Positions 1 through 5,842 of a stretch of DNA of 11,939 bases are shown piece after piece. The notes under the pieces were generated by a model that searched no databases, was not told the DNA's origin, and saw only the letters and a list, made by a program, of their open reading frames with translations. Made by a program: the position numbers and the translations under genes. This DNA is from an uncultured Opitutia bacterium. Lineage in GTDB: Bacteria > Verrucomicrobiota > Verrucomicrobiae > Opitutales > MB11C04. Position 1 is the first letter of the stretch, and the number at the start of each line of letters is the position of its first letter. The stretch covers positions 1 through 11,939 of the forward strand of contig CAJWWH010000052.1 of the NCBI GenBank assembly GCA_913048545.1, in the 5' to 3' direction.

Positions 1-116
1 ATGGTCGAATGGACAGATTTCATGGAGCAACTGAATCCTGTGAATTTGTAAAGGCACTTGATTTTAAGCCCAACGAAATGGCGTTCGATTCTGCATTTGA
101 TAAAAAGAATCAATAG
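1..116 (+). CDS. C-terminal end of an unidentified protein (5' end outside the window)
   Basis: An open frame enters from the left edge (first full codon at 3) and ends at TAG 114-116, giving about 37 residues that end in [10 protein letters not shown]. The other two forward frames close early, at 49-51 and near 32. The visible tail contains [10 protein letters not shown] and [10 protein letters not shown], with no catalytic motif I can assign. It sits 48 bp upstream of two Gfo/Idh/MocA oxidoreductases on the same strand. In such clusters the neighbour is often a sugar-phosphate isomerase/epimerase-like TIM-barrel protein or another oxidoreductase, so a sugar-metabolism role is a reasonable guess, but it is inferred from context only. 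The A+T-rich gap 117-164 holds no further gene. Confidence 0.5.
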   Translation, partial: GRMDRFHGATESCEFVKALDFKPNEMAFDSAFDKKNQ

Positions 117-164
117 GAACTATCACTCAATTCTGATTAATCATATTATTAAAAATTAAAGGAT

Positions 165-1331
165 ATGAATAGAAAATTAAAGATGGGAATGGTTGGGGGT
201 GGACGGGGTGCATTTATTGGGGGAGTCCACCGTCGTGCAGCCAATCTCGACGGCCAAATTGAATTGGTTGCCGGTGCGTTTTCGTCCGACCCCAAAAAAT
301 CCAAACTTTCGGGAAAAGATTTCTTTATCGATCCGTCGAGAACTTATGGTTCTTATCAGGAGATGGCAGAGAAAGAAGCTTTGCTCCCCGTGGGTGAACG
401 CGTCGATTTTGTCAGTATAGTGGTTCAAAACTATTTGCACTTTGATGTAGCCAAAACTTTCCTAAAGGCGGGTTTCAATGTGATCTGCGATAAGCCGGTT
501 ACTCTTGATCTTGCTCAGGCAAGAGAGCTAAGAAAAATAATCACCAAATCCAAAAAAGTTTTTGCCCTCACCCACAATTACACTGGTTACCCCATGGTCA
601 AACAGGCACGGGATATGGTTAAAAAAGGTAAGCTTGGTAAAATTATTAAAGTAGTCTGTGAGTATCCTCAGGGATACGCAATTACTGCTCTAACGGGAGA
701 GACCAAGGCAATATCAAATTGGCGTGCGGATCCAAAAATTGCGGGTGTTTCCAATTGCATGGGGGATATCGGGACCCATGCGGAGAATTTGGTTCATTAC
801 ATATCAGGATTGGAGATAGATTCGCTCTGTGCTGATTTGTCGGTCAATATTCCAGGTCGTACTCTGGATGATGACGGAAATGTACTGGTCCGGTTCAAGG
901 GTGGGGCGAGAGGCATCATTTACGCTTCACAAATCTCCAATGGCGATGAAAATAATTTAAACATTCGGGTGTACGGAACCAAGAAATCACTCGAATGGCA
1001 TCAGGAGCATCCGAACGAGTTAATTGTTAAAGATGCCCGGGCACCCAGGGAAATTTACCGTCGGGGGAATGACTATATTACCGGAGCCGCCGCCGACTGC
1101 ACCCGAATCCCCTTTGGCCACCCGGAGGGCTTTATTGAAGCCTTTGCCAATGTATATAATTCAGCAATGGTCGCGGTGAAGGATGAAATTGCGGGAAAAT
1201 TTCCACGCAAATCCGGTTATGATTATCCTGATATTCGGGATGGGATAATTGGAATGGCTTTTATTGAGACCGTAGTAAAAAGTTCGAAAACGAAGGAAAA
1301 ATGGATGAAGTTTCCATCCATTCCCAAATAA
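165..1331 (+). CDS. Gfo/Idh/MocA-family NAD(P)-dependent oxidoreductase
   Basis: This is a 388-residue cytoplasmic dehydrogenase of the Gfo/Idh/MocA family, whose members oxidise or reduce hydroxyl groups of sugars, inositols and related polyols using NAD(P). The N-terminal Rossmann fold shows the dinucleotide-binding glycine cluster GGGRGAFIG (residues 11-19). The family's EKP motif appears as CDKP (108-111), with K110 the expected catalytic lysine. The C-terminal substrate domain carries GDIGTHAEN (200-208), with D201 and H205 in the positions of the catalytic Asp/His pair. The length is normal for the family. ATG 165 is chosen because AAAGGA lies just upstream (157-162) and the Rossmann strand starts a few residues later; ATG 183 is a less likely alternative. 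The next dehydrogenase starts 26 bp after the stop, so co-transcription is likely. The substrate cannot be read from the sequence. Confidence 0.92.
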   Translation: MNRKLKMGMVGGGRGAFIGGVHRRAANLDGQIELVAGAFSSDPKKSKLSGKDFFIDPSRTYGSYQEMAEKEALLPVGERVDFVSIVVQNYLHFDVAKTFLKAGFNVICDKPVTLDLAQARELRKIITKSKKVFALTHNYTGYPMVKQARDMVKKGKLGKIIKVVCEYPQGYAITALTGETKAISNWRADPKIAGVSNCMGDIGTHAENLVHYISGLEIDSLCADLSVNIPGRTLDDDGNVLVRFKGGARGIIYASQISNGDENNLNIRVYGTKKSLEWHQEHPNELIVKDARAPREIYRRGNDYITGAAADCTRIPFGHPEGFIEAFANVYNSAMVAVKDEIAGKFPRKSGYDYPDIRDGIIGMAFIETVVKSSKTKEKWMKFPSIPK

Positions 1332-1357
1332 CCAAGTTAAATTTAAAGAGTAAGCTA

Positions 1358-2443
1358 ATGACTGTAAAAATCGGAATAATAGGAGCAGGGGGAATGCTGC
1401 AATACCATGCCGCTGGCTTTCGGGCCGCCGGTGCTGAAATTCTTGCTATATGTGATATGAATCAAGCAGCCGCGAAAAAAGCGGCTGAGATGTACAATGT
1501 ATCCAATGTCTTTTCCGACTCTGCTGAGATGTTGGAAAAATTATCCGAGCTCGATGCGGTAAGCATAATCACACCCAACCGCACGCACCGGCCTTTAGCG
1601 CTGCAGGTCTTACAGGCCGGAAGACATGTTTTTTGCGAAAAACCCCCGGCGCTTAATGCCTCGGAAGTATTACAGATGAAAGAGGCTTCGGAAAGTGCGG
1701 GCAAAACTTTAATGTTTAATTTCAATAATCGGGCCAGACCGGAATCTTATGCTCTGCGTAATTACATCGATGCCGGAGAAGTGGGTCAGATCAATTCCGC
1801 CCAAGCGAAGTGGATCAGGAGGACTGGAATACCCGGATTCGGAGGCTGGTTTACCAATAAGGAACTCTCCGGCGGGGGCCCGCTGATTGATTTGCTTCAT
1901 ATGGTTGATTTGGCTCTCTATTATATGGATTACCCAGATCCATCCTGTGTCCTCGCTCAAACCTTTTCTGATTTTATACAGGATAAAACCTTTAAGGGTC
2001 CATGGGGAATTCCTGATGTTGCTGATGGCGTCACGGATGTGGAAAGTGCTTCCCATGGATTTATCAAATTCAAATCAGGGCAAATCCTTTCCTTTCAGGT
2101 ATCCTGGGCAGAAATGGTTAAACGGGAAGAGGTGTCCGTTACTTTTCAGGGAAAAAAAGCGGGCGGAATGATCCGTAGATTATTCGGATCAGATGGATTG
2201 GATGAAACTGCGATTGACGATTGCGAACTTTACATGCAGGAACACGGTCGTTCAGTCAACCGGTCCATTATTACTGAATCCAACGAAGATATGGGGCGCA
2301 TTCGATCGGCAGAGAATTTTGTGCGCACAATTACTGGTGAGGAGGAACCGCTTAACACCCCCAGTCAGGCGTTGGCACTGATGAAAATTATTGATGCAAC
2401 TTATCAATCCGCACAAACTGGAAATCCAGTTGAAATTCAATAG
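1358..2443 (+). CDS. Gfo/Idh/MocA-family oxidoreductase (second, distinct subfamily)
   Basis: This is a 361-residue NAD(P)-dependent oxidoreductase of the same superfamily as the upstream gene but clearly divergent from it. The Rossmann motif GIIGAGGM is at residues 6-13, CEKP is at 93-96 (K95 the expected catalytic lysine), and the substrate-domain signature GGGPLIDLLHMVD is at 172-184. The block KWIRRTGIPGFGGWF (151-165) is characteristic of one Gfo/Idh subfamily common in sugar-degrading bacteria. The frame is open back to an ATG at 1301, but that start would overlap the previous gene by 31 bp and add 19 residues with no family equivalent. ATG 1358, preceded by AAAGAG, puts the first beta strand (VKIGIIGAGG) at the usual distance from the start. 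The substrate is unknown. The pair probably acts in one sugar or polyol pathway together with the truncated gene at the left edge. Confidence 0.92.
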   Translation: MTVKIGIIGAGGMLQYHAAGFRAAGAEILAICDMNQAAAKKAAEMYNVSNVFSDSAEMLEKLSELDAVSIITPNRTHRPLALQVLQAGRHVFCEKPPALNASEVLQMKEASESAGKTLMFNFNNRARPESYALRNYIDAGEVGQINSAQAKWIRRTGIPGFGGWFTNKELSGGGPLIDLLHMVDLALYYMDYPDPSCVLAQTFSDFIQDKTFKGPWGIPDVADGVTDVESASHGFIKFKSGQILSFQVSWAEMVKREEVSVTFQGKKAGGMIRRLFGSDGLDETAIDDCELYMQEHGRSVNRSIITESNEDMGRIRSAENFVRTITGEEEPLNTPSQALALMKIIDATYQSAQTGNPVEIQ

Positions 2444-2455
2444 ATTTAGCTTCAT

Positions 2456-2500
2456 GGGCAATCAAGTTTGAAACTTGCTTCCCCATTATTTCTTCTTCAT
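2456..2500 (+). terminator. Probable intrinsic terminator after the oxidoreductase pair
   Basis: A long symmetrical stem spans 2456-2484. CAAGT (2463-2467) pairs with ACTTG (2473-2477) around a TTGAA loop. It is extended by AA/TT (2460-2461 with 2479-2480) and GGG/CCC (2456-2458 with 2482-2484), separated by two single-base mismatches. A pyrimidine-rich, T-rich tail (attatttcttcttc) follows. The position 13 bp after the oxidoreductase stop fits termination of that unit. The tail is not a pure T-run, so efficiency is uncertain. Confidence 0.5.
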
Positions 2501-2516
2501 ATTACTTGGACAAATT

Positions 2517-2831
2517 ATGGGTAAACAATACAATAAAGTCTTAAAGCGTCGCCGTCGGGCAGCGTACATGACAAAGCGCAAATTAGCCTTACGGGAATTA
2601 GTCAAAAACTCACCCAAGGCCAAAACTTCCAAAACAAAAGCGGCGAAACCGAAAGTCGCTCGTAAAACGGTCGCCGCCAAAAAAGAAAAAGTGGTGGAAC
2701 CTGAACCCGAAGTCGTTGCGGAAAAAGCGAATCCCACTGATGTACTGGGTCCTGAAACGACTGAGCCCCCCGTGAACGAATCGAAGACAGCGGAAACGAA
2801 GGAAAAACCCGAAGAGTCCTCCGAAAACTGA
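2517..2831 (+). CDS. Small bipolar protein: basic N-terminal half, acidic Pro/Glu-rich C-terminal half
   Basis: This 104-residue protein has no enzymatic motif. Residues 1-30 (MGKQYNKVLKRRRR, then AAYMTKRK) are dense in Lys/Arg. Residues 30-58 are a histone-H1-like Lys/Ala/Pro/Thr tract (KAKTSKTKAAKPK). From about residue 60 the composition flips to Glu/Pro/Thr with few hydrophobics. The chain is probably largely disordered, and nucleic-acid or ribosome binding through the basic part is a plausible inference. I have a weak recollection of conserved small proteins starting MGKQYNK in Verrucomicrobiota but cannot confirm it here. ATG 2517 is preferred over ATG 2475 because the latter lies inside the terminator hairpin and would add a 14-residue tail unlike the MGKQYNK start. 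No strong Shine-Dalgarno sequence is visible. The next gene begins 8 bp after the stop. Confidence 0.72.
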   Translation: MGKQYNKVLKRRRRAAYMTKRKLALRELVKNSPKAKTSKTKAAKPKVARKTVAAKKEKVVEPEPEVVAEKANPTDVLGPETTEPPVNESKTAETKEKPEESSEN

Positions 2832-2839
2832 TTTCCAAA

Positions 2840-3313
2840 GTGATTGCGGGTAAACATTCCGTTCTGCTCGCGTACTTTTTATTTTTTGGATTTTCCCTTT
2901 CAGGAAGTGTAGAGCTTTCCAACATTTCGATCCGCTTTTATCAGTCTGAGGAACTAACGAGAATTCCTGAATATTTTTCCGGAAAGGAATTTACAGGGAG
3001 CCGAATCTTCTCACGAACAAGGGATGACAAAGAAGGTTTGTATTTTAGTTTTCCCATCAATTCAAAAATTACCAATGCATCAGTTCATTTGAAGGCATAT
3101 ATATCGGTTATTCGCTCAGGTCGTTCAGAACCCGTTGAATATGAATTTGTAATACCGGAAGACAGAAGGGGAAAAAAAGAAATGTTTCTGGGTATTACCG
3201 GACAAGACTGGCCTTTACAAAAATATAAAGTCCTTGCCTGGCGGATAGAATTGAAAAATGGTCAGGATGAATTACTTTTTTATAAAAAGAGTTTCCTTTG
3301 GGATCATAATTAA
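2840..3313 (+). CDS. Small exported protein of unknown function
   Basis: This is a 157-residue protein with a GTG start and a typical Sec-type signal peptide. A Lys/His-containing n-region (residues 1-6) is followed by a hydrophobic core VLLAYFLFFGFSL (8-20) and a small-residue stretch SGS before the mature part. There is no cysteine near the cleavage region, so it is not a lipoprotein; a soluble periplasmic or secreted product is expected. The mature part is rich in alternating hydrophobic and polar residues, suggesting beta structure, and ends in SFLWDHN. No family was recognised. It starts 8 bp after the bipolar protein and lies 21 bp before the OGG gene, so the three may be one transcript. 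The GTG start has no clear ribosome binding site, but no ATG in frame would keep the signal peptide. Confidence 0.72.
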   Translation: MIAGKHSVLLAYFLFFGFSLSGSVELSNISIRFYQSEELTRIPEYFSGKEFTGSRIFSRTRDDKEGLYFSFPINSKITNASVHLKAYISVIRSGRSEPVEYEFVIPEDRRGKKEMFLGITGQDWPLQKYKVLAWRIELKNGQDELLFYKKSFLWDHN

Positions 3314-3334
3314 CAGGGTTGTTGTTGGTTTCCG

Positions 3335-4204
3335 ATGTCGCCTTGGAAAGAATTAGCCGTTCCCTTAAAAATATCCTTAGCAGGATTGAGGGAGACTTTG
3401 GAAGGAGGTCAAAGTTTCAGCTGGAACGCCACGTCGATATGTTCGTGGATGGGGGTCTTTGATTCCAAAGTTGCCGAATTAAAGTTAACAGACGGAGTTA
3501 TTTATTGGAGAACCTTACCCGAGTTTCCAGTCAGTCGTGAAGAACTGCTGGCATATCTATGGTTAGATGAGACTTACGAAAAAGCAGTGAATGATTTGCC
3601 CTGGCGGAGCGATTTGGTTCTTGGCCAATGCGTTCAAGCGTTGCCGGGTTTGACCATACTGAATCAACCGCTGGATGAAATGCTTTTCTATTTTTTACTG
3701 AGTTCCGCTAAAAGCATTCCTCAAATTAAAGAGATTGGAAGCATGGTTTGTCAAAAGTTTGGAAAAAAATTAACGGATGGAATATGGAGCTTTCCAGGTT
3801 GGGAAACCCTGTCACAAGTTAGTGAATCTGAACTGAGAAATTTAAAACTTGGGTATCGTGCAAAATATGTCTTTGGAGTGGCGGGCATTTTAAAAGAAGA
3901 ACCGACTTTTTTACCCCGCGTTTTGGAATCCTCTTACGAAGAGGCCAAATGTTTACTAATGACGCTTCCCGGGGTAGGCGCAAAAATTGCAGACTGTACC
4001 TTACTTTTTGGATCCAAAAAAACAGAGGCATTCCCTATAGATACCTGGATTTCCAAAGCATTAGACCGCCACTACCGTCTTGATTCATTTACACAAATAC
4101 AGAAAGTCTTGTTTGCACGAAATCACTTCGGAGTATTTTGCGGTTTGGCTCAGCAGTTTCTTTTTTCCGGAGAAAGACTTGGGATCATTAAAATCAAACT
4201 GTGA
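3335..4204 (+). CDS. ogg: OGG1-type 8-oxoguanine DNA glycosylase / AP lyase
   Basis: This is a 289-residue base-excision-repair enzyme of the helix-hairpin-helix-GPD superfamily, predicted to remove 8-oxoguanine from DNA and nick the resulting abasic site. Its segments align in order with human OGG1. GQSFSW (25-30) matches GQSFRW, including the glycine that recognises 8-oxoG. LLSSAKSI (121-128) matches the LCSSNNNI helix. LKLGYRAKYV (170-179) matches LGLGYRARYV. The hairpin LPGVGAKIAD (211-220) contains the nucleophilic lysine K217, and FPIDTW (233-238) contains the catalytic aspartate D236. The C-terminal block GLAQQFLFSGE (270-280) matches the OGG1 ending. The OGG1-specific motifs argue against AlkA, MutY or Nth. 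Two residues that contact the orphan cytosine in human OGG1 (N149, R154) appear as A124 and Q129, while the R204 equivalent (R175) is kept. A probable terminator follows. Confidence 0.9.
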   Translation: MSPWKELAVPLKISLAGLRETLEGGQSFSWNATSICSWMGVFDSKVAELKLTDGVIYWRTLPEFPVSREELLAYLWLDETYEKAVNDLPWRSDLVLGQCVQALPGLTILNQPLDEMLFYFLLSSAKSIPQIKEIGSMVCQKFGKKLTDGIWSFPGWETLSQVSESELRNLKLGYRAKYVFGVAGILKEEPTFLPRVLESSYEEAKCLLMTLPGVGAKIADCTLLFGSKKTEAFPIDTWISKALDRHYRLDSFTQIQKVLFARNHFGVFCGLAQQFLFSGERLGIIKIKL

Positions 4205-4211
4205 ACCCGCA

Positions 4212-4244
4212 CGGGTATAAACTATGCCCGAAATTAATTTTTTT
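4212..4244 (+). terminator. Probable rho-independent terminator after the glycosylase gene
   Basis: CGGGTATA (4212-4219) pairs with TATGCCCG (4223-4230) around an AAC loop, giving an 8-bp stem with one G-U pair. Seven consecutive T residues follow at 4238-4244, separated from the stem by AAATTAA. The hairpin begins 8 bp after the glycosylase stop. It insulates the downstream cassette from read-through and fits with that cassette having its own promoter. Confidence 0.6.
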
Positions 4245-4251
4245 AAGAAAA

Positions 4252-4283
4252 ATCAGCATAGAAATCCTATTTTTTAAGCTGAT
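4252..4283. repeat. Inverted repeat ATCAGC-N20-GCTGAT upstream of the sigma-54 promoter
   Basis: ATCAGC (4252-4257) and GCTGAT (4278-4283) are exact inverted copies. They enclose a second small inverted repeat, ATAG (4258-4261) and CTAT (4267-4270). The element ends 10 bp before the -24 box. It could be an activator-binding site or a hairpin, but short arms in A+T-rich DNA arise easily by chance and the distance is shorter than usual for a sigma-54 enhancer. Confidence 0.25.
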
Positions 4284-4292
4284 AATTTTAAG

Positions 4293-4308
4293 TGGCACAA
4301 AATTTGCA
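4293..4308 (+). promoter_or_regulatory. Sigma-54 (RpoN) -24/-12 promoter of the ATP-grasp cassette
   Basis: The sequence TGGCACAAAATTTGCA matches the sigma-54 consensus TGGCACG-N4-TTGCW at every conserved base except the G after TGGCAC. The GG (4294-4295) and GC (4306-4307) doublets have the exact spacing required. It points toward the ATP-grasp gene, with an expected transcription start near 4319 and a leader of about 70 nt to ATG 4390. Sigma-54 promoters need an AAA+ enhancer-binding activator; none is encoded in the window. A TATACT at 4320-4325 resembles a sigma-70 -10 box but has no convincing -35 at the right distance. Confidence 0.65.
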
Positions 4309-4339
4309 CTTTAATAAATTATACTTGTTAAAAGTGCAA
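4304..4339. repeat. 9-bp inverted repeat overlapping the -12 promoter element
   Basis: TTGCACTTT (4304-4312) and AAAGTGCAA (4331-4339) are perfect inverted copies with an 18-bp A+T-rich spacer. The left arm includes the TTGCA -12 element and the right arm lies about 12-20 nt downstream of the predicted transcription start. It could be an operator straddling the start site. Being only partly transcribed, it is unlikely to act as an RNA hairpin. No known regulator is recognised for it. Confidence 0.35.
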
Positions 4340-4389
4340 TACACATACCTCTATCCTTAAGGCCAGCGGTTTAATTACAATTAATCATA

Positions 4390-5838
4390 ATGCTCACAGG
4401 TCAATTCTTGAATTATTCTTCAGGTCCATTTTTTGATGAAATGTTTGACCACGCCAAAGAGTTACTAGCTAGGCCCCACTATAGAAAAGTATTAGAAAGG
4501 CTTTCCGCTTTGACATCCGTTGAGTACGAGGAAAAAAGGTCACAGGCAGTAACTTCGTTCCTTGAACATGGGGTGACATTCACGGTGTACGGTGATGCCG
4601 AGGGCACGGAAAGAATCTTTCCGTTTGATTTGATACCTCGTGTAATTCCCGGTGATGAATGGACATTAATTGAAAGGGGGCTAAAACAGAGGATTTTGGC
4701 TCTTAATCTCTTTCTCCATGATATTTATCACCAAGGACGAATTCTTCAGGAAGGTGTGATCCCACGAGAGGTGGTGGAAACCTGCCCAGATTTCCGTAAA
4801 GAAATTATTGGTTTTGATGTGCCAAAGGATATTTATATCCATGTTTGCGGGAGCGATTTAATCCGTGATGAAAATGGTACTTTCATGGTGCTTGAAGATA
4901 ACGGACGTTGTCCTTCGGGAGTATCGTACCTTTTGGAAAACCGGGAAATCATGAAAAGAGCTTTTCCGAGAACTTACCAGTCAATGAGAGTTCGTTCAGT
5001 TGAAATGTATCCAGAGCTTCTATTGAAAACTTTAGAGCATTTATCCCCCCGCCAATCGCAAAAGCCGGTCTGTGTTCTTCTGTCCCCGGGAGTGTATAAC
5101 AGTGCTTACTTTGAACATACATTCCTTGCCCGGCAAATGGGAATTGAGATTGTGGAGGGGCGCGATCTGATTGCCATTGACAGTTTTGTTTACATGAGAA
5201 CGACACAGGGCCTGGTTCAGGTGGATGTGATTTATCGCAGATTGGATGATGATTTTATTGATCCACTATTTTTTCGAAAGGACTCTGTCCTGGGAGTGCC
5301 CGGATTAATGGATTCATATTTAAAAGGGAATGTCGCTTTGGCCAATGGAGTGGGAACAGGCTTGGCGGACGATAAGGTAACCTATGCCTATGTGCCCGAA
5401 ATGATTAAGTTTTATTTGGGGCAGGACCCTATTCTTGAGAGTGTCCCCACTTATTTGTGCTGGCGTGAGGAGGACCGTAAATTTGTCCTGGAAAATTTGT
5501 CAGATTTAGTCGTAAAGCCGGCAAATGAATCTGGAGGTTATGGAATGCTTATCGGAAGTGAATCCACGAAAGCGGAGCAGGATGAATTCAAGATGAAAAT
5601 AAAAGAAAACCCCAGGGAATATATTGCCCAACCAATAATCTCTCTTTCCAGGCATCCCACTTTTTGCGATGGCGGCGTGGCGGGTCGTCATATCGATCTG
5701 CGTCCATTTATATTATATGGAAGCGATATAGAGGTCGTACCCGGAGGGCTCACCCGCGTCGCTTTAAAGGAGAATTCACTGGTGGTTAATTCCTCCCAGG
5801 GCGGGGGCAGTAAGGACACTTGGGTGTTAAAAAAATAA
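4390..5838 (+). CDS. Circularly permuted ATP-grasp protein (DUF404/DUF407 type)
   Basis: This 482-residue protein belongs to the circularly permuted ATP-grasp family (COG2308 type), predicted to join a carboxylate to an amine at the cost of ATP; its natural substrates are not established. Landmarks in order are FTVYGD (64-69), PRVIPGDEW (83-91), LNLFLHDIY (105-113), SDLIRDENG (155-163), the hallmark LEDNGRCPSGVSYLLENR (168-185), ADDKVTYAYVP (326-336), the ATP-binding lysine and glycine-rich loop VVKPANESGGYGM (374-386), RHIDLRPF (433-440), VVPGGLTRVAL (449-459) and a glycine-rich end near NSSQGGGSKDTWVL (467-480). The length is typical and all family blocks are present, so it is probably active. 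ATG 4390 keeps the FFDEMFD block near the N-terminus; no Shine-Dalgarno is visible. It is the first gene of a three-gene cassette behind the sigma-54 promoter, 4 bp before the alpha-E gene. Confidence 0.92.
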   Translation: MLTGQFLNYSSGPFFDEMFDHAKELLARPHYRKVLERLSALTSVEYEEKRSQAVTSFLEHGVTFTVYGDAEGTERIFPFDLIPRVIPGDEWTLIERGLKQRILALNLFLHDIYHQGRILQEGVIPREVVETCPDFRKEIIGFDVPKDIYIHVCGSDLIRDENGTFMVLEDNGRCPSGVSYLLENREIMKRAFPRTYQSMRVRSVEMYPELLLKTLEHLSPRQSQKPVCVLLSPGVYNSAYFEHTFLARQMGIEIVEGRDLIAIDSFVYMRTTQGLVQVDVIYRRLDDDFIDPLFFRKDSVLGVPGLMDSYLKGNVALANGVGTGLADDKVTYAYVPEMIKFYLGQDPILESVPTYLCWREEDRKFVLENLSDLVVKPANESGGYGMLIGSESTKAEQDEFKMKIKENPREYIAQPIISLSRHPTFCDGGVAGRHIDLRPFILYGSDIEVVPGGLTRVALKENSLVVNSSQGGGSKDTWVLKK

Positions 5839-5842
5839 TACT

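Noticed and set aside
1..51. ATG at position 1 opening a 16-codon frame
   Set aside because: It stops at 49-51 and has no family content. The frame beginning at position 3, closed at 116, better explains the left edge.
60..75. 16-bp exact repeat gattttaagcccaacg shared by 60-75 and 8388-8403
   Set aside because: Both copies lie in unrelated coding sequence, in different frames and strands, with no similarity beyond the 16 bp. Probably chance.
1301..1357. Upstream ATG at 1301 extending the second oxidoreductase by 19 residues
   Set aside because: It overlaps the previous gene by 31 bp, adds residues with no family counterpart, and leaves the Rossmann strand unusually far from the N-terminus. 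ATG 1358 has a better context.
2486..2925. Two minus-strand frames (2486-2857 and 2602-2925) opposite the bipolar and exported proteins
   Set aside because: They are low-complexity complements of the Lys/Glu-rich coding strand, with no family resemblance, and they overlap each other and better-supported genes.
4320..4325. TATACT as a sigma-70 -10 box for the ATP-grasp cassette
   Set aside because: No acceptable -35 element lies 16-18 bp upstream; TTGCAC is only 10 bp away and belongs to the sigma-54 -12 element. Noted only as a caveat.
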